A stretch of DNA of 64,000 nucleotides from Alicyclobacillus contaminans DSM 17975 (GTDB lineage: Bacteria; Bacillota; Bacilli; Alicyclobacillales; Alicyclobacillaceae), in contig NZ_AUCA01000004.1 of the NCBI RefSeq assembly GCF_000429525.1, positions 1 through 64,000 of the forward strand. Direction: 5' to 3'. Shown in pieces: positions 9,224 to 18,293 of the stretch. The position numbers and the translations under genes were made by a program. The notes beneath the pieces are model-generated. The model was not told where the DNA came from. It saw only the letters and a list, made by a program, of their open reading frames with translations, and did not search any database. Within the stretch, counting starts at the first letter, position 1; each line of letters starts with the position of its first letter.

Positions 9224-10423
9224 GTGCTGATTGTGCTGACCGGATGGTTGCCTGACCAGGTGAGATTGGCGCGCCGTCAATGGACGTTTCAACAATTGGG
9301 GCATGCGGCGCTGGCTTACCAGATGCCGGTGCTGGTCGCCACGCCGCCGCATCTGAATGCCGCGCGACGACGGGTCAGCGGCCGACTGTATCAGGAACAG
9401 AGTCCACCCTTCTGGACGACCGCCCGAATGCGGCTGCCCGAACGGTGTGTCGTCTACGACGCCATGTATCTCTCCGATTTGCGGACCCATCGGTCGACCT
9501 ATCGAAAACTGCAACGGGACTTCCAACAATGGGAGATCCCTTATTTCAACCCGGCACTGCCGGCCAAAGACAAACTGTACCGGTGGCTGCAGCGCGATGC
9601 GGGCGAGGAGACCTTCGCCCGGCTGCCGGAAACAGTGTATGACATCACGGTCGAGGACGTACCGCCTTTGTTTGAAGTATGCGATGCGTGGTGGCTCAAG
9701 CCGGTGTACGGTTCCGGCGGGCGAAACGTGTTGTACATGCGTCGCGTGGGCCGGAACCGGTGGTACGTTGCCGGGGACCGTTTTTTTCGCCAGACCGTTC
9801 GCACGGAAGTGGACAGATCCGGCCTGCGCAGAATCGTCGGCTATGCGCTGAGGCGTCGTCGCTATCTGGCCCAGAGACACGTGCCGCTGTTGACCTCTGT
9901 CGATGGGCGCACGCTGGATTTTCGCGTGACGGTCCAGCGCGGGCAGCGCGGCACCTGGGGAATGACCGCGCTCACAGCGAGGTTGTCCGCTGCGGGGTCC
10001 ATGTTGACCAACTACCACGCGGGCGGCTCCATCCGTTCACTGACCCGGCAGTCCGTCGAGGACCTGAACTGGTTGGCTCGGCATCAACTCACGGATATCC
10101 CGCTGGCCACGGCGGTGTCCGGGGCGCTGCAGATTGCCAAGCGGATCCAACAGCACATCGCGCACTTGGGGATTCTCGGCGTGGATCTCGGCATGTCTCA
10201 GGATGGCCGGTGGTACGTCTACGACTGCAACAGCCGCCCTGGACGGGACATTCTGACGGACCCGGAGGTATCCGATTTTATGCGCGGCGTGGCAGGATTC
10301 GCAGCACACCTGCTGCGGGAGATGTCGGACCCGGACGGTTCTCCGGAGACGGCCCTGGCCGTGGACGGGCGAGAGAGCGAGACTTCCGCAGCGGATGCAT
10401 GTTTCACGGAGCCGTCCCCGTAA
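9224..10423 (+). CDS. YheC/YheD family endospore coat-associated ATP-grasp protein
   Basis: A 399-residue member of the YheC/YheD group, which is found in spore formers and has an ATP-grasp-like fold. Visible features are an N-terminal domain (LTGWLPDQVRLARRQW), a central YFNPALPAKDKLYRWL segment, the WWLKPVYGSGGRNV nucleotide-binding loop, and the C-terminal LGVDLGMSQDGRWYVYDCNSRPG, typical of metal-binding ATP-grasp cores. The GTG at 9224 follows GGGGGAG with a short spacer. It converges on the CotS-like gene, overlapping it tail to tail by 20 bases. The reaction catalysed by this family is not known. Confidence 0.85.
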   Translation: MLIVLTGWLPDQVRLARRQWTFQQLGHAALAYQMPVLVATPPHLNAARRRVSGRLYQEQSPPFWTTARMRLPERCVVYDAMYLSDLRTHRSTYRKLQRDFQQWEIPYFNPALPAKDKLYRWLQRDAGEETFARLPETVYDITVEDVPPLFEVCDAWWLKPVYGSGGRNVLYMRRVGRNRWYVAGDRFFRQTVRTEVDRSGLRRIVGYALRRRRYLAQRHVPLLTSVDGRTLDFRVTVQRGQRGTWGMTALTARLSAAGSMLTNYHAGGSIRSLTRQSVEDLNWLARHQLTDIPLATAVSGALQIAKRIQQHIAHLGILGVDLGMSQDGRWYVYDCNSRPGRDILTDPEVSDFMRGVAGFAAHLLREMSDPDGSPETALAVDGRESETSAADACFTEPSP

Positions 10424-11426
10424 CAGCCGCTGCGTCCAGGTATGCAATGGCTGCCTGCCGCACTGCCCACGTGTCGCGGATGCCCGGCCACGTCGGGGGA
10501 AGGGTGCCGGCGGCCAATTGTCTCGCCGTTGACCAGGCTTCCCTGGGGAGGCTGAAGTACGCGGCCACGGCGCGCCGCTCCACAGTCGACAGAGGCCGAA
10601 TCTGCTCGTATCCCCGCAGCAGCGCTGTCATTCGATCCGGGTTGAAATCGGCGGTGTTTGCCAGCGTTCGCGCCAATTCTTCCAGCGGATTTCCCCAGCG
10701 TAGTCGCTCCCAGTCGAGCAGAATCACACGGTGCTGGTGGACCAATACGTTGGGGCGGGTGACGTCCCCGTGAATTCGAGAAGGCTTCGTTTGCCGCCGG
10801 TGCAGCATCTCCCGTACATCCGGCGCCCCCAGCGTGCTGTGCGCGCGCTCCGTCATCTGCTGCACTTCCTCTGCATGCGCTTCCAACCATTGCGCGGCAG
10901 CCGCCAACTCCGGGTCTTTGGCGGTGGTGTGGCGGAGATTTTGGAGAAGGGCGTTCAGCTGTGGCCCCCTCGTGATGTTCGCGGTCCATTCCACCGGATG
11001 CGTCCGCTGTGTGGGTTCTCGGTGGCGGTGCAAGCGGGCCAAGGCGCGACCCAGCCGCTCGAAGTCATGCGCGTCGGTGGACAGGGGTGCGCCGTCTATC
11101 CATTCCGTCGCATAGTAGACAACCCCAGCGCGCAGCACCCAGGGATACCCTCTTCTCGTGAAGAACCACTGCGGCATATGGCGGTACCCGGAACGAAGCA
11201 GACAATCCACATGTTTCCATATACTGCGGAATCGTCGCTCAGATCTTCGATATGGCTTGAGAAGAATCTTACGTTCCCCCAGATGCACGCACCATGCGGC
11301 CGACGGCCGATACAGCGAAGGCACCGGCCGTATCTCCTGAACGGACCATCCATACTCCGACAGGACGGCGGAGATTATCGACTTTGCCGCCGCATCGTTG
11401 AGACCTGGCGTCGAACGTTTCGCCAT
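10404..11426 (-). CDS. CotS-type spore coat kinase-like protein (APH fold)
   Basis: A 340-residue protein of the aminoglycoside-phosphotransferase/CotS fold. The N-terminal lobe shows a lysine in KILLKPYRR, the catalytic loop reads IHGDVTRPNVLV and the metal motif is ILLDWERLRWG, so kinase residues look retained. CotS and its relatives are spore coat proteins in Bacillus. The ATG at 11426 lies inside the 3' end of the upstream tandem GT2 gene, giving a 52-base same-strand overlap and probable translational coupling. Function on the spore surface is inferred from family and neighbours. Confidence 0.8.
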   Translation of the reverse strand: MAKRSTPGLNDAAAKSIISAVLSEYGWSVQEIRPVPSLYRPSAAWCVHLGERKILLKPYRRSERRFRSIWKHVDCLLRSGYRHMPQWFFTRRGYPWVLRAGVVYYATEWIDGAPLSTDAHDFERLGRALARLHRHREPTQRTHPVEWTANITRGPQLNALLQNLRHTTAKDPELAAAAQWLEAHAEEVQQMTERAHSTLGAPDVREMLHRRQTKPSRIHGDVTRPNVLVHQHRVILLDWERLRWGNPLEELARTLANTADFNPDRMTALLRGYEQIRPLSTVERRAVAAYFSLPREAWSTARQLAAGTLPPTWPGIRDTWAVRQAAIAYLDAAAVTGTAP

Positions 11427-13081
11427 CTCTGCCCTTGCCTCCTCATCCGTCGTTGGGGCTCCGCCACACATTGGGCCGCAGTGGATTGCAACACACCAAG
11501 GTCGCGGGTCTGCGGAAATCCAGCCCGTTCTCCCCGGTGTTCGAACAAAACCGCCAGGGCCTCCACATGATCTCCGAGGATCATTTGGGCGAGCGGCGCA
11601 CCGAACCTCGGGGAATGAATGCGTGCACGGTACCGATTGGGTTGTACCACGTCGACCGCGTGAGGCGCTGTGATGGTCAGTCCCCGCAGCACAGCCGTGA
11701 CCATCGCCCTCGGCGGTACGGCCAGGTCGGACTGTGGAATCTCACGCAGCGCCCGCTGGCTGAGCGCGTGGGGAATCGCCGTAAGCGACGCAATGCCCAG
11801 GTGCTTCTGGCCCAACGCCAGGTTGAGCATGCGTTTCACGGTCGAAACCGGATCGGTTTGCCGCGACAGCGGGAGGTAGGATTCGAGGCGGTTCAACGCC
11901 ACATCGGCCCCGTTTGCAATGGCATCGCCAAAAGCGTGTATATCCCGAGGATGAATGGCGAAGTCGGCGTCCAGGAAGATGGCGCACGCGGCGTCGGCAA
12001 CGTGCGTGACGCCGATGGCCCGACCGACATCGTGGCCGACTCGTTGCGGGTAGCATTCGACCTGCGCGCCAGCCGCGGCGGCCGCGGCGGCGGTTGCGTC
12101 TCTCGATCCGTTCTCAATCACGCAGACACACTCCGCCCCCGCGTTTCTGGCGGCGTGCACGACGTCGGCCACGGTTTGGCTCTCGTTGTGCGCGGGAATC
12201 ACGATGGCGATGGACATCGCTGGGCTCGCCATCCGCGCCGCGCCATCGTCTTCTCCAGACGCGCGTTCATGCCCATCCTTCATCGCCGGTATCAGATCTC
12301 GGCGTCTATCCCCATCCGGAAAGCCTCCGCGCACGCCTCGTTGGGCAATCAGGTAGGCGATGGCCTGCAGATGGTCACCCAGGATCAACGCCTTGGTTCG
12401 CCTCGGATGTCTTCCTTGCCGAGGGTTTCGCGAGGACACGTTGATGTGGTGAGCCGCTCGCACGCGCAACCCCGCCAAGATAGCGCGTGCGTGAGCCACC
12501 GGGGGCACTGCGAGGTGTTCCCAACCGATGGCGTTCAGGGCTCTCGCGGTGATGGCGTGCGGAACGGTGGTGAATGAAGCGGCCCCGAGGTCCGGACGGT
12601 GCAGCAACAGGTTCAAGGTCCGCTTCGCCACCGCGGTGGGATGGTGAAACCACCCTCCCTGCCGGCGGGGATAGTGGTTGAGCGCCACGTCGGCGCCGTT
12701 GTGCAGCGCCAGGACAAACGGCTGCAGTTCTTCGGGGCTCCACACAATGTCGGCGTCCAAAAACAGGATGTATCTGCCGCGCGCCACACGGGCGCCGAGC
12801 GCCCGCCCCACATCGTGGCCACATGGCTGCGGAAGGGAGATGAGCCGTGCGCCGGCGCGTCTGGCGATGGCCTCCGTATCATCCGTACATCCATTGGCGA
12901 CCACAATAACTTCTCGAACGGCCCTCCAACGGACGAGGCGCGGAAGCGTTCGCTTCAGTGTGTGTGCTTCGTTGTAGGCGGGCAGGACAATGCTGACGCA
13001 GCGCCGCGGCAGCCGCACAGCTCGGGCTGGCGCGGCGGACGATTGGCTGCGGATTCGTCGGTTGCGCTTGAGGGAATTCAC
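11375..13081 (-). CDS. Tandem two-domain GT2 glycosyltransferase
   Basis: A 568-residue protein made of two GT2 (GT-A) domains in one chain. Domain 1 spans about residues 29-255 and domain 2 about 290-523, joined by a charged linker. Each has the opening motif (SIVLPAYNEA and AIVIPAHNES), a GHDVGRA segment, a FLDAD catalytic DxD (109-111 and 371-373), NGADVALN, and a closing ILGDH...GFP element. The two halves are clearly an internal duplication of period about 268 residues. Both keep the DxD, so both could be active. The GTG start has only a weak upstream site. The 3' end overlaps the CotS-like gene. Confidence 0.85.
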   Translation of the reverse strand: MNSLKRNRRIRSQSSAAPARAVRLPRRCVSIVLPAYNEAHTLKRTLPRLVRWRAVREVIVVANGCTDDTEAIARRAGARLISLPQPCGHDVGRALGARVARGRYILFLDADIVWSPEELQPFVLALHNGADVALNHYPRRQGGWFHHPTAVAKRTLNLLLHRPDLGAASFTTVPHAITARALNAIGWEHLAVPPVAHARAILAGLRVRAAHHINVSSRNPRQGRHPRRTKALILGDHLQAIAYLIAQRGVRGGFPDGDRRRDLIPAMKDGHERASGEDDGAARMASPAMSIAIVIPAHNESQTVADVVHAARNAGAECVCVIENGSRDATAAAAAAAGAQVECYPQRVGHDVGRAIGVTHVADAACAIFLDADFAIHPRDIHAFGDAIANGADVALNRLESYLPLSRQTDPVSTVKRMLNLALGQKHLGIASLTAIPHALSQRALREIPQSDLAVPPRAMVTAVLRGLTITAPHAVDVVQPNRYRARIHSPRFGAPLAQMILGDHVEALAVLFEHRGERAGFPQTRDLGVLQSTAAQCVAEPQRRMRRQGQRWRNVRRQVSTMRRQSR

Positions 13082-13323
13082 CGTTTTCCAACCATCCTTC
13101 CTGTACCCGTTAGCTCATTCTACGTTCCACACGCACCACGGACGAGGCCATTCGCCCGGCGTGCGGATAAATTCAGGCCCGTCAATACCGTGCCCCGGGT
13201 CTTTGCCGCGGTGTGCGGAGCGAGAGCGGCCCGGAGTCCGCGAATACACGTGTCCACCTGCAGCCAGAGGGCATATGGTTGAAGGCAAGCCAAGCAGCCG
13301 CAGAGTGAGAGAGGTGAGACGCA
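13082..13323. other. Divergent regulatory gap
   Basis: This 242-base gap separates the tandem GT2 gene from the rightward sugar operon. On the + strand, CATATGGTT at 13272-13280 is one base off the sigma K -10 CATANNNTA, with a CACC at 13254-13257 in the -35 zone. No gene is visible. Confidence 0.3.
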
Positions 13324-14382
13324 ATGCTGAACGTGGGGTTGATTGGGTGCGGGTTCATCGCGCAAAAGCACGTGCGCGCTCTGCTCTTGGAACCGGACGT
13401 GCACCTGGTGGCGGTGACCGACACCGTTCCTGAATCGATGCAATCGGTGGTTTCCCAGTGTGAGCAGTCTGGACGCCGTGCCCCCAAGGCGTTCGCCAGC
13501 CACCATGAGCTGTTGGCCTGTTCGACGGTCGATACGGTGGTGGTGGCGGTTCCCAGCGGACTGCATGCGAAGATGGCCAAGCAGGCGTTGATGCAGGGAA
13601 AGCACGTGGTCGTCGAAAAGCCGATGGCGCTGTCGACAGCAGACGCGGAAGAACTGTGCACACTGGCTGATGCGGTCGGGCGGCGGCTGGTGGTCTGTCA
13701 CCAGAAGCGGTTTTACCCGCACCTTCAGCGCGTCCACGACATCGTGGCGCAGGGGAAGCTCGGCGACATTGTGTTTGCCGAGGTTTCCTTGATGTACAAC
13801 CGAAATGACGCCTATTACCAGTCGGCGAACTGGCGCGGTACAAAGGCGATGGATGGCGGGTTGCTGCTCAACCAAGGCATTCACAACCTGGACCTCCTGC
13901 TGTGGTTCACGGGGGTACCCAGCGCTGTGTTGGGCGATGTATCTCGGCAATTGCGCGCGATTGAGACGGAAGATACTGCGGCGGCCATCCTGCGTTACGC
14001 CAATGGACGGTTGGCGACCGTCTCCGCCACGGTATGCGCACACCCGCGCGTGTCCGGAGAGCGCATCGCGCTGTTCGGCACGCGAGGAGGCATCGAAATG
14101 ACGGGGAAACAGCTGGAGCACATGGAGCGTTGGGAGGTGGAAGGCGTGGAGCGCCCGGAATTTGTTGAGGTCAATCCGTACCGCTGTCTGTATCGCGATT
14201 TGCAGCGGGCCATCGAACGCGGCACGCGGCCGAGTGTGGACGGATGGGAAGGTTGGAAAGCGCTGCGAACCATTCTGGCCATCTACGAGGCCGAGGCCGC
14301 GCGGACCGTGGTCCATCTTCCGGATCATCCCGCCTTCCCATCCGAAAAGTCCAGGGAGATGTCGGGTGATGGCGATGTATGA
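13324..14382 (+). CDS. Gfo/Idh/MocA oxidoreductase, WbpB-like sugar-nucleotide 3-dehydrogenase
   Basis: A 352-residue NAD(P)-dependent oxidoreductase. The Rossmann motif GLIGCGFIAQKH starts at residue 5 and the family signature EKPMALSTADAEEL is present, followed by HQKRFYPHLQ and a MDGGLLLNQGIHNLDLL active-site strand. WbpB-type members oxidise UDP-GlcNAc-uronate at C3. That role is inferred here because WbpA-, WbpE- and WbpD-type genes are in the same cluster. It starts with a good GAGAGAGGTGAG site and overlaps the following epimerase gene by 14 bases. Confidence 0.8.
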   Translation: MLNVGLIGCGFIAQKHVRALLLEPDVHLVAVTDTVPESMQSVVSQCEQSGRRAPKAFASHHELLACSTVDTVVVAVPSGLHAKMAKQALMQGKHVVVEKPMALSTADAEELCTLADAVGRRLVVCHQKRFYPHLQRVHDIVAQGKLGDIVFAEVSLMYNRNDAYYQSANWRGTKAMDGGLLLNQGIHNLDLLLWFTGVPSAVLGDVSRQLRAIETEDTAAAILRYANGRLATVSATVCAHPRVSGERIALFGTRGGIEMTGKQLEHMERWEVEGVERPEFVEVNPYRCLYRDLQRAIERGTRPSVDGWEGWKALRTILAIYEAEAARTVVHLPDHPAFPSEKSREMSGDGDV

Positions 14383-15337
14383 AGGGCAGCGAATCCTGGT
14401 GACCGGAGGTGCGGGATTTCTCGGGAGCAACCTCGTCCGGGCGCTGTTGCCCGAAGCTTCGCACGTCTGGGTTCTGGACGATTTATTCACCGGTCAACAG
14501 TCGGCAATTCCAACTTCTCCGAAGGTCACATTCGTTCGCGGCAGCGTGACGGATGGGGCGTTGCTCCGGACGATTCTCCCGCAGGTGGATACCGTATTTC
14601 ACTTCGCCGCACGGAACATCGTTTTGTCCGAGCGGCAGCCGGAGAGCGATTTCCGGGTCAACGCAGAGGGGACGGTGCAGTTGCTGCTGAACGCCCTCGC
14701 AGCGCCGAACATCCGGCGAATTGTCTACGCATCCACCGCCTCGGTGTACGGAAACAGTCGGCAGCTTCCGGCCGCCGAAGGAGAGTACGACATATCGGTT
14801 CCGTACGCGGCGAGCAAAATGACCGGGGAATTGTTTGCCGCCGCGTATTTCAAGGCGTACGGCTTGCCCGTCACGTGTCTGCGGTTTTCCAATGTGTACG
14901 GACCGGGACAGGTTCCCACCAATCCGTACTGCGGCGTGGTTTCAAAATTCATGGAGGCGGTGGCCGCCGGCGAACCGATGTCCATCTATGGAGATGGGAC
15001 GCAGACGAGAGACTTCACGCACGTGGACGATGCCATCGCGGCCGCGCTGTTGGCGGGACAATCGGAGCACGTGCTGGGCGGCGTGTTCAATGTGGGCACC
15101 GGGGTAGAAACGGAGATCAACACGCTGGCCAAGTTGGTGGGAGAAGTTGTCGAACATGTGCCGTACCCCGTTCGCTATCTGCCCAAGCGAAACATTGACA
15201 CGGTCTATCGAAGAGCGGTCAACGCCGAACGCCTGAAGACTCGAACGGGATGGCAGCCAAAGATCAGCCTTCGCGCAGGACTGGCGAGGACCTGGGTGTG
15301 GTTTCAACAAATCCGGAACGGGGGCGTAGAACGATGA
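14369..15337 (+). CDS. NAD-dependent sugar epimerase/dehydratase (extended SDR)
   Basis: A 322-residue extended short-chain dehydrogenase acting on nucleotide sugars. It shows GGAGFLGSNLVRAL (NAD binding), FHFAA, ASTASVYG, the catalytic YAASK and LRFSNVYGPGQ. C-terminal IDTVYRRAVNAERLK is typical of UDP-hexose epimerase-like members. The exact activity (4-epimerase, decarboxylase or 4,6-dehydratase) is not decidable. The ATG at 14369 follows AGGGAG, inside the 3' end of the preceding gene, and its stop overlaps the next start as ATGA, so this is a tight operon. Confidence 0.85.
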   Translation: MAMYEGQRILVTGGAGFLGSNLVRALLPEASHVWVLDDLFTGQQSAIPTSPKVTFVRGSVTDGALLRTILPQVDTVFHFAARNIVLSERQPESDFRVNAEGTVQLLLNALAAPNIRRIVYASTASVYGNSRQLPAAEGEYDISVPYAASKMTGELFAAAYFKAYGLPVTCLRFSNVYGPGQVPTNPYCGVVSKFMEAVAAGEPMSIYGDGTQTRDFTHVDDAIAAALLAGQSEHVLGGVFNVGTGVETEINTLAKLVGEVVEHVPYPVRYLPKRNIDTVYRRAVNAERLKTRTGWQPKISLRAGLARTWVWFQQIRNGGVER

Positions 15338-16068
15338 GCGAGCCGTGGATTCACCCGTCGGCCCAAATGGGCCATGGGTGCACGCTTGGGCGCAATGCGG
15401 TGATTCACGCCGGGGCACGGTTGGGGAACAACGTGGAGATTGGCGATAACGTGGTCATCTGTGAAGGGACGGAAATTGGCGACGGGTCGCGCATTGGCCC
15501 CAATTCCGTATTGGGCAAGCAGCCAATGAGCAATCGCCGAATGAAACGGCAGGCCAGCTCGATGCCTCCCCTGCGCATGGGGCGCGAGGTGGAGATTGGC
15601 GCCAGCGTTGTTCTGTTTGCCGGCAGCACGTTCGGCGATGGGGTGTTGATTGGGGACTTGGCCACGGTGCGTGAAGAAGTGCGTGTGGGCGACGATTCGG
15701 TCATTGGACGGGCGGTGATTGTGGAACTCAAAACCGCGATTGGCAAGCGGGTGGTGGTTCAATCGGGGGCGTACATCACAGGGGATTCCATCCTGGAAGA
15801 CGACGTGTTCGTGGGACCGGAAGTGTCCACCTCCAACGACAAGTACATGGGATTAAGGCCTTATGCGTATCGGGGGCCTCACATTGAGGTGAACGCTCGC
15901 ATTGGAAACAACGCCACGCTGTTGCCCGGTGTGAGAATCGGCAAAAACGCCATCGTCGGCGCGGGAACGGTTGTGACCAAGGACGTGGATCCGGGAGATG
16001 TGGTCGTGGGAGTGCCGGCCAAGCGCGTACTCGCACACCGCTTTAAGGACGCGTCGGAAGAAGCGTGA
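15334..16068 (+). CDS. Left-handed beta-helix acyltransferase, WbpD-like N-acetyltransferase
   Basis: A 244-residue protein made almost entirely of hexapeptide repeats (for example GARLGNNVEIGDNVVI and LLPGVRIGKNAIVGAGTVVTKDV), the left-handed beta-helix trimeric acyltransferase fold. The ending VVGVPAKRVL is shared with WbpD and related UDP-amino-sugar N-acetyltransferases. It is longer than WbpD because of extra coils after residue 60. In this cluster the likely reaction is acetylation of the 3-amino group installed by the DegT-type enzyme. It overlaps the preceding gene by ATGA. Confidence 0.8.
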   Translation: MSEPWIHPSAQMGHGCTLGRNAVIHAGARLGNNVEIGDNVVICEGTEIGDGSRIGPNSVLGKQPMSNRRMKRQASSMPPLRMGREVEIGASVVLFAGSTFGDGVLIGDLATVREEVRVGDDSVIGRAVIVELKTAIGKRVVVQSGAYITGDSILEDDVFVGPEVSTSNDKYMGLRPYAYRGPHIEVNARIGNNATLLPGVRIGKNAIVGAGTVVTKDVDPGDVVVGVPAKRVLAHRFKDASEEA

Positions 16069-16171
16069 TGTGAGAAGTTTCACTCGGTGTGTGAAGCATC
16101 TCATCGCGCTGCCCCGCCCCGGGTAGGTGTTGCTTCCCGGACCATTGCGTCCACATAAGATCCCGTGGGTG

Positions 16172-17167
16172 ATGACATTGAAGGTGCTGGCGCTGCTTTC
16201 GCAGGACGTGTTCAGGTTGTCCATGGGCTGGGTCCTGGAGGAACTCGGGCACCGGGTGTACTACCTGAATCAAATTCAGGAGGACACGTTGGAACAGGCC
16301 ATCCGGACGTTTGCGCCGGACATTTTTTTCGACATGGGGTGGGATGCGCATTTCAAACCGGTCCGGATTCCGTTGTTGGGCGCGATTCTCAAGAAATACC
16401 GACTGTACCATGTCTATTTCGCAGAGGAAGACTGGCTGCACTTCGAGCGTTGGTCAAAGCAGTACATCACCCAGGTGACACCGCACTTCGTGCTGACGCG
16501 CAGCCGGCGCTGTCTGCCGGAGTATTGCGGAATGGGCATCCGGGCGGCGTACTTGGACGTAGGCTGCAATCCGAGCTTCCATCGGACAGTTGCCCCTCAT
16601 TCAACCTATGCTTGCGATGTCTCGGTGGCGGCCAACGCGCAGTTGAGATGGGACATTTTTCGGCGCCAGAGCATCGCCAACCTGGTCCTGGCTCTGTCAG
16701 AAACCCCTCACAATTTCCAGATTTGGGGGGGAGGCTGGGACGAAATCGAATCGCATTACGGGGTTGCCAATCCTAGCGCGAAGGTTTGGAAAGGTGTGCT
16801 TCCATACGCGAAAACGCCTGTTCTCTACAACTCTTCATCCATCAACCTGAGCATTCAGTCGGTTGAAGATCAGGTCAGCAACCGCACGTACGACATTCTG
16901 GCCGCCGGGGGATTTCTGTTGACATCGGATACGCCGGGTGTGCGGGAACAACTTCAGCCAGGCGTCCATTGCGACGTCTCCGCGTCCGCAGAGGAAACGC
17001 GGGAGAAGGTGAGCTTTTATTTGGCGAACGAATCCGTGCGAAACCGGATTGCCAAGGCGGGGCAGGAATACGCCCGGCGGCAGTTTTCGTATCAGCGCAC
17101 GTTGCCTGCCGTTTGGCAGTTGGTGGAGCAGGATTTGGCGCGATTCAGGGGGGCGAAACGACGGTGA
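16172..17167 (+). CDS. CgeB-family glycosyltransferase
   Basis: A 331-residue member of the CgeB/Glyco_trans_1_2 family. It has an N-terminal domain (MGWVLEELGHRVYYLNQ, DIFFDMGWDAHF), a short basic middle and a C-terminal donor domain with VSNRTYDILAAGGFLLTSDTPG, the usual signature of this group. CgeB takes part in late maturation of the Bacillus subtilis spore outer layer. The ATG at 16172 has only a weak GTGGGTG site. Its stop overlaps the aminotransferase start by four bases (GTGA). Confidence 0.8.
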   Translation: MTLKVLALLSQDVFRLSMGWVLEELGHRVYYLNQIQEDTLEQAIRTFAPDIFFDMGWDAHFKPVRIPLLGAILKKYRLYHVYFAEEDWLHFERWSKQYITQVTPHFVLTRSRRCLPEYCGMGIRAAYLDVGCNPSFHRTVAPHSTYACDVSVAANAQLRWDIFRRQSIANLVLALSETPHNFQIWGGGWDEIESHYGVANPSAKVWKGVLPYAKTPVLYNSSSINLSIQSVEDQVSNRTYDILAAGGFLLTSDTPGVREQLQPGVHCDVSASAEETREKVSFYLANESVRNRIAKAGQEYARRQFSYQRTLPAVWQLVEQDLARFRGAKRR

Positions 17168-18288
17168 TTCAGGTTCCGCTGTTGGACTTGAGCTATCAGT
17201 GGCGGTCCGAAAAGGACCATTTGTTGGCCAGCGTCGAGCGGGTGCTGGAGCGTGGACAGTACATCCTCGGACCTGAGGTCCGGGCGCTCGAGCAGGAAAT
17301 TGCAGCCTATTGCGGTGTCGGCCACGCGGTGGCGGTCGGCAATGGCACGGATGCGCTGATTCTGTTGTTGAAGGCCTTTGACATCGGGCCCGGAGATGAG
17401 GTCATCACGACGCCGTTCACGTTTTTTGCCACGGCCGAGGCCATCGTTCAGGTCGGTGCCACGCCCGTCTTCGCGGATGTGGATCCCGCGACGTATCTGC
17501 TGACCGCCGCTGCGGTGGAGAAGCGGATCACGGCGCGAACCAAGGCCATTCTGGTGGTTCATCTGTTCGGGCAAATGGCTGACATGACGGAATTGGGGCG
17601 CTTGGCCGAGGCACATCGCATTCATCTGTTGGAGGACGCGTGCCAGTCCATCGGCGCCGCGTGGGATGGACACGGTGTCGGGAGCCAGAGCGACGGGGCT
17701 GCCCTGTCCTTTTTCCCGACCAAGAATCTGGGCGCGTATGGCGACGGGGGCATGGTCTTGATGCGGGATGAAGACCGAGCCCTGCGGTTGAGGCGGCTGA
17801 GGGTCCACGGCAGTGTGGCGAAGTACGTTCATCAGGAGATTGGCTGGAACAGCCGACTGGATGAGCTGCAGGCGGCGATGCTCCGGGTGAAATTGCAGCG
17901 CCTTGATGCGTGGACCAACGAACGCATCGCCATTGCACAATGCTATCATGCGGCATTCGCCGATTTGCCCGTCCATCTTCCGCGGCCGGCCGCCATGGCA
18001 AGGCATGTCTATCATCTGTATACCGTGACCGTGCCGCAGCGAGATCAGGTACAGCGGGCGTTGGCGGAGGATGGCATACAGACCGGCGTCTACTATCCGA
18101 TACCGTTACATCTGCAGGAGGCCCTGCGTTCGCTCGGGCATCAACCGGGGGATTTCCCGGTCTCGGAGCAATTGGCGCAGCAAGCGCTGTCGCTGCCGCT
18201 GTATCCAGGGATGGAAGGATGGCGGCAGGATGCGGTGATTCGGGCGTTTCGCAAAGCGGTTCTGACCCTCCCAAAGGTGCAGGGGTGA
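17164..18288 (+). CDS. DegT/DnrJ/EryC1 aminotransferase, WbpE-like
   Basis: A 374-residue PLP-dependent sugar aminotransferase. The start is GTG at 17164 behind AGGGGGGCG. Motifs are GNGTDALILLLKA, TTPFTFFATAEAI, LLEDACQSIGA and FFPTKNLGAYGDGG, in which the lysine is the PLP ligand. The C-terminal VYYPIPLHLQEAL is typical of the family. WbpE-type enzymes transfer an amino group from glutamate to the 3-keto sugar made by WbpB-type enzymes, and that coupling is likely here. It is embedded in the operon by a 4-base overlap with the CgeB-like gene. Confidence 0.88.
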   Translation: MIQVPLLDLSYQWRSEKDHLLASVERVLERGQYILGPEVRALEQEIAAYCGVGHAVAVGNGTDALILLLKAFDIGPGDEVITTPFTFFATAEAIVQVGATPVFADVDPATYLLTAAAVEKRITARTKAILVVHLFGQMADMTELGRLAEAHRIHLLEDACQSIGAAWDGHGVGSQSDGAALSFFPTKNLGAYGDGGMVLMRDEDRALRLRRLRVHGSVAKYVHQEIGWNSRLDELQAAMLRVKLQRLDAWTNERIAIAQCYHAAFADLPVHLPRPAAMARHVYHLYTVTVPQRDQVQRALAEDGIQTGVYYPIPLHLQEALRSLGHQPGDFPVSEQLAQQALSLPLYPGMEGWRQDAVIRAFRKAVLTLPKVQG

Positions 18289-18293
18289 CAGAT

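Noticed and set aside
11435-12577. A 380-codon plus-strand frame over the tandem GT2 gene
   Set aside because: The minus-strand GT2 domains are unmistakable; this frame has no likeness to known proteins.
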